Both the position numbers and the translations under genes were made by a program. A stretch of 42,911 nt of DNA from contig QZAC01000013.1 of assembly GCA_003838065.1 (NCBI GenBank), positions 1 through 42,911 on the forward strand. Direction: 5' to 3'. The notes below the pieces were generated by a model that ran no database searches, was not told the origin of the DNA, and saw only the letters and a program-made list of their open reading frames with translations. Of the stretch, positions 26,279 to 35,349 are shown piece by piece; the first letter of the stretch is position 1, and each line of letters starts with the position of its first letter. The DNA is from Methanocalculus sp. MSAO_Arc2. GTDB taxonomy: Archaea; Halobacteriota; Methanomicrobia; Methanomicrobiales; Methanocorpusculaceae.

Positions 26279-28097
26279 GGAGCTCGGACTGAAAGCTGGA
26301 ATCGAGATTCACCAGCAGCTCAACACGGAAGAGAAGCTGTTCTGCAGGTGCCCGACCTATCTCCGGAACACTGATGAACGGACAGGGGAAATCCAGCGGT
26401 ACCTGAGGCCCACCGTTTCGGAGATGGGATTGATCGATCGTGCGGCAGAAGAAGAGATGAAGCAGACGAGGCTCTTCAGCTATTATACGTACGATACCAC
26501 ATGTTTAATAGAGAATGATGACGAGCCGCCAGCACAGCTGAACCCTGAAGCATTGGAGATCACGCTCACCATCGCAAAGCTGCTCTCAATGACCCCTATT
26601 CAGCAGGTGCATACAATGAGGAAGATGGTCATCGATGGGTCAAACACTCCCGGGTTCCAGCGAACAGCTCTCATTGCAATGAATGGAATTGCAGGGAAAG
26701 ATTGTAGAATTGAATCCATCTGCCTTGAAGAAGAAGCTGCCCAGCGGGTGACCGGGAATACGTTCTCCCTGGACCGGCTCGGCATACCTCTCGTCGAGAT
26801 CACAACAGCACCATGTATGCATACTCCAGATGAGGTCAAGGATATCGCCGCATATATCGGGATGGTGCTAAGGTCAACCGGACGGGTGAAACGCGGCATC
26901 GGAACAATCCGCCAGGACGTCAACATATCAATTACAAAGGGAGCCAGAATCGAGATCAAGGGTGTGCAGGACCTGGACCTGATCCCGCTGGTGGTCTCAC
27001 ACGAAGTACAACGGCAGGTAAAACTCCTCGATATCCAGCGCGATCTTGAATCTAGGAATGCAGAGATACCTGATACGCTCGTGGATGTGACCGATATCTT
27101 TTCCACGACCGCATCCAAAGTCCTCAGGAAGGCACACTGCATACTTGCTGCCAGGCTGAGAGGGTTTGCCGGGGCGGTCGGACGTGAGATTCAGCCGGGC
27201 CGGAGGCTAGGAAGCGAGATGTCGGATTATGCAAAGAAATGTGGTGTCGGTGGGATCTTCCATACCGATGAGCTGCCTGCATACGGCATCACCAGCCAGG
27301 AGGTGCAGGCGGTGCAGGAGAGATGTGGTGCTGGTCCTGGGGATTGTATTATCATTGTCTCCGGGACGACTGAACAGGCACACTGTGCAATCGGCCTGGC
27401 ACTTAAACGTGCAGAAATGGCACTGAAGGGTATCCCGGAAGAGACCCGTAAGATGCTCCCTGAAGGGGGTTCTGCCTATATGCGCCCATTGCCAGGTGCT
27501 GCGCGCATGTATCCTGAAACAGATGTTCTCCCGATTGAGATAACCCAGGCCATGATGGAGGAGATAACCCTCCCTGAACTCCTGACAGAGCGGGCAAAAC
27601 GGTATACACAGGAATATGGGATAGATAGAGCGCTTGCCCGCCAGATCGCCTATTCCGATCGTCTGGAAACCTTTGAACAAGCAGTATCTGCCGGGATCAG
27701 GCCTTCTCTTGCAGCACGGACACTCTTCTCAACAATGCGGGAGCTCTCACGCGACGGTGTGGACTGCAAGGGGATAGCAGATGAGACGATCATTCTGCTT
27801 CTTACCATGGTTGGAGCAGGCACCGTTGCAAAAGAGGCGATACCAGCCATCCTCCGTGCCATTGTTGAAGGAGCAGGGCTTGACGAAGCTATAGAGGCGG
27901 TTGGACCCGCATTTTCCATTGCTGATCTTGAGATGCTGGTTGAGGAGATCGTTGATGAACGGTTGGATTTTGTCACTGAGCGGGGCATGGCCGCACTTGG
28001 ACCCCTGATGGGCGTTGTGATGAAGGAGGTCCGGGGCAGGATAGATGGACAAATCGTATCTGGTATTCTGAAGCGATCGATCCAGAAGCGGCTGTAA
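26268..28097 (+). CDS. gatE: Glu-tRNA(Gln) amidotransferase subunit E
   Basis: GatE binds Glu-tRNA(Gln), phosphorylates the glutamyl group and transfers ammonia from GatD. It starts GLKAGIEIHQQLNT and contains LFCRCPTYLR, EDDEP-like ENDDEPPAQLNPEAL, GIGTIRQDVNISI, an AspRS-like insertion in the middle, and a C-terminal YqeY/tail domain. The 609-residue length is typical. ATG 26268 has ACGGAGG seven bases upstream within gatD. Confidence 0.96.
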   Translation: MDYKELGLKAGIEIHQQLNTEEKLFCRCPTYLRNTDERTGEIQRYLRPTVSEMGLIDRAAEEEMKQTRLFSYYTYDTTCLIENDDEPPAQLNPEALEITLTIAKLLSMTPIQQVHTMRKMVIDGSNTPGFQRTALIAMNGIAGKDCRIESICLEEEAAQRVTGNTFSLDRLGIPLVEITTAPCMHTPDEVKDIAAYIGMVLRSTGRVKRGIGTIRQDVNISITKGARIEIKGVQDLDLIPLVVSHEVQRQVKLLDIQRDLESRNAEIPDTLVDVTDIFSTTASKVLRKAHCILAARLRGFAGAVGREIQPGRRLGSEMSDYAKKCGVGGIFHTDELPAYGITSQEVQAVQERCGAGPGDCIIIVSGTTEQAHCAIGLALKRAEMALKGIPEETRKMLPEGGSAYMRPLPGAARMYPETDVLPIEITQAMMEEITLPELLTERAKRYTQEYGIDRALARQIAYSDRLETFEQAVSAGIRPSLAARTLFSTMRELSRDGVDCKGIADETIILLLTMVGAGTVAKEAIPAILRAIVEGAGLDEAIEAVGPAFSIADLEMLVEEIVDERLDFVTERGMAALGPLMGVVMKEVRGRIDGQIVSGILKRSIQKRL

Positions 28098-28145
28098 AAA
28101 GATATCTTTATCAAAAATCCAGACAGAAATAATAAGGAGTTTCAT

Positions 28146-28421
28146 ATGGGAAAAACAGGCAGTGTAAATTGGCACCAGATAAAAGGGAACCAGGGACAGA
28201 TCAGGCTGGTCCCCCAGAAAAGTGGTGAGGCAAAGAAGCCAGGGCCCAACCAGCGGTATAAGAAATATTCCGCCATCAGAAAACTTGAGCAGAAGATGGC
28301 AAACACCATGCAGCAGGGCAGGGGACGCCGGGGACCAAAGCAGGCTGACCCCCGCATACGCCGTCATATTCGTCGCTCGAAGAAGACATCGATGGGCGCA
28401 AAACCAAAATCCAGACGTTAA
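28146..28421 (+). CDS. small basic archaeal protein, DUF5350-like
   Basis: A 91-residue, very basic protein (many Lys, Arg, Gln) with SGEAKKPGPNQRYKKY, QQGRGRRGPKQADPRIRRH and a C-terminal RRSKKTSMGAKPKSRR. It resembles a conserved methanogen family that I recall as DUF5350; function unknown. The composition suggests binding to RNA or ribosomes, which is inference. AAGGAG six to seven bases before the ATG supports the start. It is likely monocistronic, with a T-rich end at 28438-28443. Confidence 0.7.
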   Translation: MGKTGSVNWHQIKGNQGQIRLVPQKSGEAKKPGPNQRYKKYSAIRKLEQKMANTMQQGRGRRGPKQADPRIRRHIRRSKKTSMGAKPKSRR

Positions 28422-28438
28422 TTAGGATATAACCCATC

Positions 28439-28450
28439 TTTTTATATTCT
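28439..28450 (+). promoter_or_regulatory. TATA-like element before the 28471 gene
   Basis: The stretch TTTTTATATTCT about 25-30 bp before the ATG at 28471 fits an archaeal TATA box for a transcript with almost no leader. It may also double as the T-rich terminator of the preceding small gene. Confidence 0.4.
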
Positions 28451-28470
28451 TTTGCAACTTGTATATCCAT

Positions 28471-28827
28471 ATGGATGTCAGGAATGCAGTTGTATCCCTG
28501 CAGTACGCTGAGCGTCTCAAGGCGGAGATCATCTCTGTCTCAAAGATGCTCATGAGTCTGCCGGGCTATCAGAAGGAAGAACGACCAGGTGCACGCAGAA
28601 TGCTTATTGCCATCATAGAAGAGGTGCGAGCTGATGCACAAACCGCAGCGCAGGCAACAGGCCACCATGAATTTACAAAGGTTGCCCAATCCCTTTCGGA
28701 AGTGATCAGCCTTACCGAGAGCGACCAGTTCGGTCTGGCAACCGAGCGTGCGGGTGAGAGTGTTTCTGCTGCAACTACCGTTGCACAGGCTGCGTGGGAA
28801 GTGCTTTCCAAACATGGAGTCCTCTGA
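28471..28827 (+). CDS. conserved helical protein of unknown function
   Basis: A 118-residue, soluble, mostly alpha-helical protein (MDVRNAVVSLQYAERLKAE at the start, then ARRMLIAIIEEVRADAQTAAQ and a C-terminal Ala-rich helix). I do not recognise a family with certainty. No cofactor motif, signal or membrane segment is visible. ATG 28471 is preferred over TTG 28459. The last 14 bases overlap the start of the nitroreductase gene, so the two are probably cotranscribed and may act together. Confidence 0.65.
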   Translation: MDVRNAVVSLQYAERLKAEIISVSKMLMSLPGYQKEERPGARRMLIAIIEEVRADAQTAAQATGHHEFTKVAQSLSEVISLTESDQFGLATERAGESVSAATTVAQAAWEVLSKHGVL

Positions 28828-29341
28828 GTTTCTGGGATTTTTACAATCCCGCAGTTCAGTCAGGAGATATACGGGAAAAAAAATTGCCCGGGAAGAGTTA
28901 GACTATCTTCTGACCGCAGCATCCACATGCCCGACTGCAGGAAACCGGGAGGCCTGGGATGTCATCGTCTGCAGGCAGGATGACGTGCTCGAGGCGATCG
29001 CAGATGCAGCGTATTCTCAGGATTTCATACGGGAGGCCGGATGCGCCTTCGTCATCTGTGCAAACTATGTCCGATCGATGTCACGGTATGGCGAGCGCGG
29101 GATTCTCTATGCAGTCCAGGATGCAACGATTGCCGGAGTATATATGATGCTTGCAGCCCATGCACTCAGGTGTGCCACCTGCTGGGTCGGCGCCTTTGAT
29201 GAGGATGAACTAAAAGAGGTACTCGGGATCCCCCCACATGTCAGACCGGTTGCGATTCTTGCAATTGGAGAGGCAGCGGAACTGGCGGTATCACCGGAGA
29301 GGATGCCTGTGTACGAACACCTGCACGAAGAATACTGGTAA
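28814..29341 (+). CDS. nitroreductase family flavoprotein
   Basis: A 175-residue nitroreductase-fold protein, expected to bind FMN and use NAD(P)H or F420H2. The N-terminal FMN-binding motif is [12 protein letters not shown], followed by [16 protein letters not shown]. The [22 protein letters not shown] stretch and [19 protein letters not shown] are standard for the family. ATG 28814 lies within the preceding gene. Substrate unknown. A second, different nitroreductase gene is at 41902-42492. Confidence 0.88.
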   Translation: MESSEFLGFLQSRSSVRRYTGKKIAREELDYLLTAASTCPTAGNREAWDVIVCRQDDVLEAIADAAYSQDFIREAGCAFVICANYVRSMSRYGERGILYAVQDATIAGVYMMLAAHALRCATCWVGAFDEDELKEVLGIPPHVRPVAILAIGEAAELAVSPERMPVYEHLHEEYW

Positions 29342-29358
29342 TATGGAGATTTGAAAGT

Positions 29359-29697
29359 ATGGCAGATTATCATGTTACACTCGAGTCGGCATGGATTGTA
29401 AAAGATGTCCGTTCTGTCGACGATGCCATCGGAATTGCCATTAGCGAGGCTGGAAAAAGACTGAACCCGACGGCAAAGTTCGTCGAGGTTGAAATAGGGG
29501 CAACATCATGCCCAAATTGTGAGGAAGAATTAAACAATGCACTAATGGTGGCACAAACCGCTCTGGTCGGTCTGACACTCGACATGAAGGTATTCAAGGC
29601 AGAATCACCTCAGCATGCTGAACGGATCGCAAAGGCAACCATCGGACGGGCACTGCGCGAGATCCCCCTGCAGGTTATTGAGGTGATTGAGATATGA
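29359..29697 (+). CDS. UPF0212 (DUF555) family protein
   Basis: A 112-residue archaeal protein with [15 protein letters not shown] at the start, a CPNCEEELN zinc-type pair (one CxxC only) and a conserved C-terminal [18 protein letters not shown]. This matches the archaeal family UPF0212/DUF555, of unknown function. GGAG lies about ten bases before the ATG. The stop overlaps the start of the PfkB kinase gene by 4 bp, suggesting coupling. Confidence 0.85.
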   Translation: MADYHVTLESAWIVKDVRSVDDAIGIAISEAGKRLNPTAKFVEVEIGATSCPNCEEELNNALMVAQTALVGLTLDMKVFKAESPQHAERIAKATIGRALREIPLQVIEVIEI

Positions 29698-30563
29698 TTC
29701 ATGTCGTCGGCCATACCGCAACTGACCATATCTTCCGTGTCCCGCGCCTGCCGGCGCCAAACACGTCAACCCAGATCCTTGATCACCAGATCTTCTTTGG
29801 CGGCGGGGCTGCAAATATCGCAGTTGGAATAGCCACTCTTGGCGGGAAAGCAACGCTCGTCTCTGCAGTGGGTGGGGATTTTGCAGGATCTGCGTATGAT
29901 GAATGGATCGATTCAAAACGGGTGGGGCGTTTCTTCTATATTGAGGAAGATGCCCACACGCCCCTTGCCTGCATGTTCACCGATGAAAACGAGGACCAGA
30001 TCACCTTCTTTGAATGGGGGGCATCTGATGCGTTCACACGAGCCGATCCTCCACCGTTTGACTTTGTACACATGGCGACAGCGGATCCATCGTACAATGT
30101 CAAAGTTGCCGAGCGTGCACGGTTTGCCTCCTTTGATCCCGGCCAGGATATTCACAAGTATAGTGCCGAACAGTTCGAACGGCTCCTGGATACAATCGAT
30201 ATTCTCTTTGCAAACCGGTTTGAAGCAGAGATTATGAGCCGGGTGCTTGGACTTACCGAAGACGAACTGGCCGGACGGGTGCCGGTTTCGATCTTTACAC
30301 AGGGACGTGATGGAAGCAGACTCTATGAAGATGGAAAATCTATTGATATTCCTTCAGTCCCAGTGGCGCTCATTGATCCGACCGGTGCAGGAGATGCGTA
30401 CCGTGCCGGTTTCCTGACTGCATACCAGAAGCGGATGCCGCTTCCCGACTGCTGCAGGATCGGGACGATATGCTCGTCTTATGTCATCGAAAAAGCGGGA
30501 TGCCAGACAAATCTGCCATCATGGGAGCAGGTGCAGGAGCGGTTTCAGCGGTACTTTGGGTGA
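29694..30563 (+). CDS. PfkB family sugar/nucleoside kinase
   Basis: A ribokinase-like kinase of 289 residues. The N-terminal sugar-binding glycine region is [18 protein letters not shown] and the C-terminal PfkB signature [13 protein letters not shown] contains the catalytic base Asp. It resembles archaeal nucleoside or adenosine kinases, but the substrate cannot be determined by eye. The gene is coupled to the UPF0212 gene upstream, and the Dph6 gene starts 3 bp downstream. Confidence 0.88.
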   Translation: MIHVVGHTATDHIFRVPRLPAPNTSTQILDHQIFFGGGAANIAVGIATLGGKATLVSAVGGDFAGSAYDEWIDSKRVGRFFYIEEDAHTPLACMFTDENEDQITFFEWGASDAFTRADPPPFDFVHMATADPSYNVKVAERARFASFDPGQDIHKYSAEQFERLLDTIDILFANRFEAEIMSRVLGLTEDELAGRVPVSIFTQGRDGSRLYEDGKSIDIPSVPVALIDPTGAGDAYRAGFLTAYQKRMPLPDCCRIGTICSSYVIEKAGCQTNLPSWEQVQERFQRYFG

Positions 30564-30566
30564 ATC

Positions 30567-31223
30567 GTGGTGTATGCCGCTCTGACATCAGGAGGAAAGG
30601 ACTCGGTCCTCTCGATTCAGCTTGCCCTTGATGCTGGCCTTGACGTCAGATACCTTGTCTGTGTCCGTCCGGACAACCCTGATTCATACATGTTCCATTC
30701 ATCAAATCTTAATGCAGTGCCATTGATCGCAGATCGCGGGGGTATGAACTATTGTGAGATCAGGACACATGGCAGGAAAGAAGAGGAGCTTGCAGATCTG
30801 TTGGAGGGGCTCTCCACACTATCTATTGAAGGAGTGATCGCAGGTGCGATCCATTCCAAATACCAGTATACCCGGGTAGGTCAGATCGCTGACGATCTCG
30901 GGCTTCTGCTCTTCTGTCCCCTGTGGCAACAGGACCCGGAATGGATTATGGACCAGGTAGCCCGAAGGCTTGATGCCATCTTTGTTGTCTGTGCAGCAGA
31001 CGGGTTGTCAGAAGATATGCTGGGAGCCCATATTGATGCTGCATGTGTGAAGAAGCTCAAGCTGATATCGCAGAGAAACAGGATGCATATTGCAGGGGAG
31101 GGCGGCGAGTACGAGACACTTGCTGTCAATGCGCCGTTTTATCGATCCCCGCTTCGGTGGAGAGGTGAATCACGGAATGTACATGGACAGAGGAGTGAGT
31201 TGATCCTGAACGGGCTGTGGTAA
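30567..31223 (+). CDS. dph6: diphthine-ammonia ligase, ATP-PPase (DUF71) family
   Basis: The protein shows the PP-loop SGGKDS (near residue 8) of the N-type ATP pyrophosphatases and the DUF71 hallmarks EGVIAGAIHSKYQ and GEGGEYETLAVNAPFY. In archaea and eukaryotes this family carries out the final amidation of diphthamide on elongation factor 2. The start is GTG (30567, or GTG 30570). It is 218 residues. The gene follows pfkB and precedes the DUF2070 gene within 3 bp, forming a tight plus-strand cluster. Confidence 0.9.
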   Translation: MVYAALTSGGKDSVLSIQLALDAGLDVRYLVCVRPDNPDSYMFHSSNLNAVPLIADRGGMNYCEIRTHGRKEEELADLLEGLSTLSIEGVIAGAIHSKYQYTRVGQIADDLGLLLFCPLWQQDPEWIMDQVARRLDAIFVVCAADGLSEDMLGAHIDAACVKKLKLISQRNRMHIAGEGGEYETLAVNAPFYRSPLRWRGESRNVHGQRSELILNGLW

Positions 31224-31225
31224 CT

Positions 31226-32983
31226 ATGGGCGAGCGGGGGAGTTATGTTGGTATTGAGCGGTTGTCCCGGTATATTATAACCGCTCCTTCCTGGCCACGT
31301 TCCCTCCTGTATGTCATAATTCTTGGTGTGGTCATCGATATTGCCCTCATCCAGGCACGAGAGCCGATCTGGTTCTTTGGAACAATCGGGTTCACCCTGC
31401 CTGCAATCGTTGCGTTTGTAACAACACGGCCATTCATTCTTCTCCTTGGAAAACAGCTGAGCTGGAACAGATCAGGACTTCTCGCACTCGCTTCTGTCGT
31501 TTTTGCAGTCATCACAACGGCCTTTGCAGTGATAGGAGCTGATTCGGCGATATACCTTCCAATCACGTATGCAGCAGGCCTTGGTGTGATCCTCTCAATC
31601 AGGATGCCTGTGCTGGTTGCGATAGCTGACTGGCGGCTTCGGAGAATGGTTATTCCAGCGGCATTCCAGAGCCTTGCAGGACTGGCTGCGGGCTACTATT
31701 ACTTTGACCTGGAGTTTGTCGCCTGGGCAGGCGGGCTCCTGGTCATATTCGGGATTGCAAGCTCCATTTTTATCTGGTTCATAGAACGCCCATTGAAAGG
31801 GTCTTTTGGACTTTCTGGCCTGAATTTTCTGAATGCGTTCATCGCCCACACAACTGACGGATCACGTGCACTCGAAGATTTCTTCAGGGAGATTGGAGAG
31901 GAAGTGACAGTGCCCCAGGCCAGTATTGTGTTTTCACGGGAGGGACTGGATGATGTGGTACTGACGGTTCCAAATGTCCATCCAGGCCCGATGGGAGATA
32001 TCGGGAGTGCGAATCTTCCAAAGATCATCCATGACAACCTTGGTGGTGAGGTGCTGGTTACCCATGGATGTTCAACCCATGACTTTAACCTTGTCGCTGA
32101 ATCTGAAGCAGAAAAGATCATATCGGCATTGCGCAACAGCATGACCGATCTCTCTTTTGCCGGCGGTGCTTCACGGCCGAAACGAACACGGTACAGGAGT
32201 GTTGAGATCCTGACACAGCGGTTTTCAGATTCAATTCTGATGGTTTCCACCCGTTCACCCGAAAAAACAGAGGATATCGACTATAATATCGGTACCCTCA
32301 TCATGGCAGAAGGGCATCGGTGGTTCCGTGATGTCGCGTTTGTTGATGCACACAACTGCATGACAGATGTTTCTACCCCGGTGCTGCCGGCAACCCCGCT
32401 TGGAACAGAGTATTACAGGGCCGCACTTGCTGCCATGGAAGAAGCTTCATCCGCCCCTCTGCTCCCTCTGTCAGTTGGGGTCTCTCACCTTCGTCTGCCA
32501 TTTAGCCGGGAACAGGGGTTTGGCGATCTCGGTGTACTGGCCCTCATTACAAGTGTGGATGGGGTCACGACTGCCTATGTCCTCGTTGACGGAAACAACA
32601 TCCACCAGGGTGTGCGGGAGGAGATCCGAGCAGCAATATCCGATCTCGTTTTTGATTCCGAGATCCTCTCAACAGACACCCATGTTGTCAATATGATAAG
32701 CGGGAAAAACCCGATCGGTGCTATGGTCCCCTCTGCCGATATTATACCATATGTCCGATCTGCAATTCTTGAGGCAAAAAGCAACCTTGCACCTGCGGAC
32801 GTTGCGTCTGTCACGACATGGTGTGAGGATGTAATCATCTTTGGATCGCACCGGGTTGCCCAGTTTGCAAGCACGGTGAATGTGATGCTGATCTTCATCC
32901 CTCCACTGAGTATCGGAATCCTCATCCTGGCTTTCATCATCTCTGTTCTGACATTCTCGGTAATCGGAGGTGTCTGGAGGTGA
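31226..32983 (+). CDS. DUF2070 family membrane protein
   Basis: A 585-residue archaeal integral membrane protein of unknown function, family DUF2070. The first about 200 residues hold roughly six membrane segments, the middle (about 210-550) is a large soluble domain with VPNVHPGPMGDIGSANLP, THGCSTHDFNLV and DAHNCM, motifs rich in His, Cys and Asp that look metal-binding, and the C-terminus has two closely spaced hydrophobic segments. ATG 31226 is chosen over the GTG 31217, which lies inside the dph6 stop region. The motifs are conserved-looking, so enzymatic activity at the membrane is plausible (inference). Confidence 0.88.
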   Translation: MGERGSYVGIERLSRYIITAPSWPRSLLYVIILGVVIDIALIQAREPIWFFGTIGFTLPAIVAFVTTRPFILLLGKQLSWNRSGLLALASVVFAVITTAFAVIGADSAIYLPITYAAGLGVILSIRMPVLVAIADWRLRRMVIPAAFQSLAGLAAGYYYFDLEFVAWAGGLLVIFGIASSIFIWFIERPLKGSFGLSGLNFLNAFIAHTTDGSRALEDFFREIGEEVTVPQASIVFSREGLDDVVLTVPNVHPGPMGDIGSANLPKIIHDNLGGEVLVTHGCSTHDFNLVAESEAEKIISALRNSMTDLSFAGGASRPKRTRYRSVEILTQRFSDSILMVSTRSPEKTEDIDYNIGTLIMAEGHRWFRDVAFVDAHNCMTDVSTPVLPATPLGTEYYRAALAAMEEASSAPLLPLSVGVSHLRLPFSREQGFGDLGVLALITSVDGVTTAYVLVDGNNIHQGVREEIRAAISDLVFDSEILSTDTHVVNMISGKNPIGAMVPSADIIPYVRSAILEAKSNLAPADVASVTTWCEDVIIFGSHRVAQFASTVNVMLIFIPPLSIGILILAFIISVLTFSVIGGVWR

Positions 32984-33128
32984 GTGCAGGGGACCGCCGG
33001 GAGGCTCCAGGCATTCACTCCGAAGATCTTTTTAATGTAGCCAGCATATTGTTATAAGCATTTTCAGGCAATGATGCTCCGGTGTTCGTATGACACCCGG
33101 GCGGTATGCCATCCAGAATGCATCACCT
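32984..33128. other. intergenic region before tRNA-Thr
   Basis: The 145-bp gap contains a T-rich stretch (TTTTTAAT near 33027-33034) that may end the DUF2070 transcript, a TTATAAG element near 33053-33059 that could be the tRNA promoter, and a possible bulged hairpin CCGGTGT...ACACCCGG at 33079-33100. Confidence 0.4.
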
Positions 33129-33202
33129 GCCCCAGTGGCTTAGCCCGGCATAGCGGCTGACTTGTAATCAGCAGGTCCCGTGTTCAAATCACGGCTGGGG
33201 CT
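33129..33202 (+). tRNA. tRNA-Thr (anticodon TGT)
   Basis: A complete cloverleaf is visible: acceptor stem GCCCCAG (33129-33135) pairs with CTGGGGC (33195-33201), followed by discriminator T. The anticodon stem GCTGA/TCAGC encloses loop CTTGTAA with anticodon TGT at 33163-33165, reading ACA and related Thr codons. The T arm is CCGTG-TTCAAAT-CACGG. CCA is not encoded and no intron is seen. Confidence 0.95.
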
Positions 33203-33360
33203 TACTGACAGAGATTTCTCAATCTATGTCAAAAATAAAGCTCATTTTTCATTCATTTATGTGGATACCGCTTCTATCACCAGAATATGATTACATTCTC
33301 CGGACCACATGAGAAGGTCAATAATCCGTTGATGCAAACTGGATTGTCTATGCCAGTGAA

Positions 33361-33380
33361 ACGTATATAAGAACGTATAT
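33361..33380 (+). promoter_or_regulatory. promoter with direct repeat before the methyltransferase gene
   Basis: ACGTATAT occurs at 33361-33368 and again at 33373-33380, 12 bp apart. The first copy includes a TATA-like GTATATAA. It lies 40-60 bp before the methyltransferase ATG at 33421 and probably contains its TATA box. Confidence 0.45.
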
Positions 33381-33420
33381 TGTATCGGGAGAACCCACAA
33401 CCATCCTGAGGATTCTATCA

Positions 33421-34194
33421 ATGTCCAGGCAGGAAGAAATCATCTCACTTCTCCGGAACCCGTCGAGCGGAGAGGCGCTCGATGCTGAAGATGGTGTATT
33501 GATCGATAGCGTATCGGGCGAGCAGTTCACCATACGGGACGGTATACCTGTGATCCTTCGCCCCGATGATATTTATGGGTGGAACAGGACAGCGCAGAGA
33601 GGATATGACTGGCTGAGCCTGGTATATGATTTCATATATAGGTTCAATCTCGGTAATATTCAGACCTGGCTGAACGAAATTGCCACGATCATCGAGATCC
33701 ATCCCAAAGACCGTGTCCTTGAAACATCTGTTGGAACCGGACAGCAATTTCGCAACCTGCATAATCACGGCGTTGAAGGGCGATTCTATGGAAATGATAT
33801 ATCGTTTGGAATGTTGCGCAGGTGCAGGAAGAACCAGATAAAATGGGGAGTTGATATCGGTTGTGTACAGGGGAACGCAGAAGCACTTCCATTTGGAGAT
33901 GAAATGTTTGAGGTGGTCTACCATATCGGCGGTATCAACTTCTTCAATGACAAGGAGATGGCCATCAGGGAGATGATCCGGGTTGCCCAACCCGGGGGCA
34001 GACTCTATATCTGCGATGAATCAGTAAAGTTAAGGGAAAAATCGTCTTTATTTGGTCGATTTATGCCGGATCCAGACACAGGGGTGTATGATCCGCCTGA
34101 GAGGTTCATTCCCGATGATATGCTCGATGTTACAACCTGCTCACTCTGGGACGGGCTTTTCTGGATGGTATCCTTTCACAAGCCGGATGAATGA
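33421..34194 (+). CDS. class I SAM-dependent methyltransferase
   Basis: A 257-residue predicted methyltransferase. Residues 1-45 look like a Trm112-like (PF03966-type) leader lacking zinc cysteines (LLRNPSSGEALDAEDG, then FTIRDGIPVILRP). The SAM-binding fold follows: motif I VLETSVGTGQQF, GNDISFGML, the acidic GNAEALPFGDEMFEVV and the motif-III region EMIRVAQPGGRLYICDE. It resembles UbiE/MenG-like C-methyltransferases, but the substrate is not evident. GAGG lies about nine bases before the ATG. A tRNA gene lies upstream and a 394-bp gap follows. Confidence 0.85.
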   Translation: MSRQEEIISLLRNPSSGEALDAEDGVLIDSVSGEQFTIRDGIPVILRPDDIYGWNRTAQRGYDWLSLVYDFIYRFNLGNIQTWLNEIATIIEIHPKDRVLETSVGTGQQFRNLHNHGVEGRFYGNDISFGMLRRCRKNQIKWGVDIGCVQGNAEALPFGDEMFEVVYHIGGINFFNDKEMAIREMIRVAQPGGRLYICDESVKLREKSSLFGRFMPDPDTGVYDPPERFIPDDMLDVTTCSLWDGLFWMVSFHKPDE

Positions 34195-34588
34195 ATGTTG
34201 CGTTAGAAGAAGGGTTGACTGCTGAAAGGAATGTAATGAGCCGGGCGCTTCTTCGATGATACAGAAGGTCTACCATCAGAAACAGTGCATGACGAGGAGA
34301 TATATTTCCCAGAGGGGGGTACTCCTCGCCGATTTGTGTATCTGTCGATAGGATCTAATGAATCTTTGCCTCACATAATACAGAGTCTTTACTTCCGCCT
34401 TTCACAGATGACAGGTCTTTAACTTGATCCAGGTTTTTCTAATGGTGGCAGAATCATTCAAAGTAGTTTAATTATAGAACTATTGTATAGAACAAATGTG
34501 AAGTATCATATTATTCATACTGAATACGATATACCTATTGATCCATAGAAAGATATATAAACTATTTAAAGGAATATGATAACTGATT
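34195..34588. promoter_or_regulatory. intergenic control region of the CARF regulator
   Basis: No gene is visible in this 394-bp region. Close to the regulator gene it has a TATA box (GATATATAAA at 34552-34561), about 30 bp before the ATG, an imperfect inverted repeat 34503-34534 (GTATCATATTATTC / GAATACGATATAC) with a perfect core TATTC-N5-GAATA at 34512-34526, and a smaller inverted repeat TAGTT-N9-AACTA at 34464-34482. These are candidates for autoregulatory sites. Confidence 0.55.
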
Positions 34589-35299
34589 ATGCCTACGACA
34601 CACATTGTTTTTGTGGGAACTCATAAGGACCGCCTGATAGAGTCCATCAGCGCCCTTCGTGAAATTCCCTTTTCCAAACTCTTACTGATAGTCGGTGAAG
34701 ACAAAGCTCTTCCAGGTGAGCATGATGTTCGACGGGTTGCCAAACAGATCCAGTCTGAGCTGAAGATGTTATGGGAGATCGAAATACATACGATCGATAA
34801 ACGATCAGTACTCAAAGCGACGAATCAGCTCTTTACGATAATCGCAAAAGAGAACCTGAAAAGAAACGAAGTCTTCCTTAACATTACAAGCGCATTCCAC
34901 ACACTCTCTATAGGTGCGTATATTGCCGCATGCATGACAAGATCAAAAATCATTACATCAATCCCAAAATATGATGATAATGGTGAGGAGATTGGAATCG
35001 AGGACGTCATTGAGATACCGGTCATCCCTGTGGACTACCCTGGTGAAGAACAGCGGCAGATCATCACTCATATTCAGGAAGGTGTTGAATCTCTTGACAG
35101 CATCATCTACATGATCAACCCAAACATCCAGAAAGAAAGCAAGGAGTTCAGGAGCGAGAGGAGCAGGCTTTCCCATCACCTCTCAAAACTTGAGGATTCG
35201 GGCTTCATAACGAAGAGAAAACGTGGTAGAAATATCTCGATTCGTCTTACTGAACTCGGAAAGATGCTTTCAGATATGGTAGAATCAAAACTCGTCTAA
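34589..35299 (+). CDS. CARF-winged helix transcriptional regulator (Csa3-like)
   Basis: A 236-residue protein with an N-terminal Rossmann-like domain (1-130) and a C-terminal winged helix (about 165-236, SRLSHHLSKLEDSGFITKRK). The N-terminal pattern HIVFVGTHKDRLIESISAL, LLLIVGE and VFLNITSAFHTLSIGAYIAA is that of CARF domains, which sense cyclic oligoadenylates or related nucleotides in type III CRISPR signalling. Proteins of this layout include Csa3 and chromosomal archaeal regulators outside CRISPR loci. No CRISPR array or cas operon lies nearby. A purine phosphoribosyltransferase-like gene follows 50 bp downstream on the same strand. Confidence 0.75.
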   Translation: MPTTHIVFVGTHKDRLIESISALREIPFSKLLLIVGEDKALPGEHDVRRVAKQIQSELKMLWEIEIHTIDKRSVLKATNQLFTIIAKENLKRNEVFLNITSAFHTLSIGAYIAACMTRSKIITSIPKYDDNGEEIGIEDVIEIPVIPVDYPGEEQRQIITHIQEGVESLDSIIYMINPNIQKESKEFRSERSRLSHHLSKLEDSGFITKRKRGRNISIRLTELGKMLSDMVESKLV

Positions 35300-35349
35300 T
35301 AATCCAGGAATAATGTAATAATATGATTTAACTTTTTTTATGAAAAACA

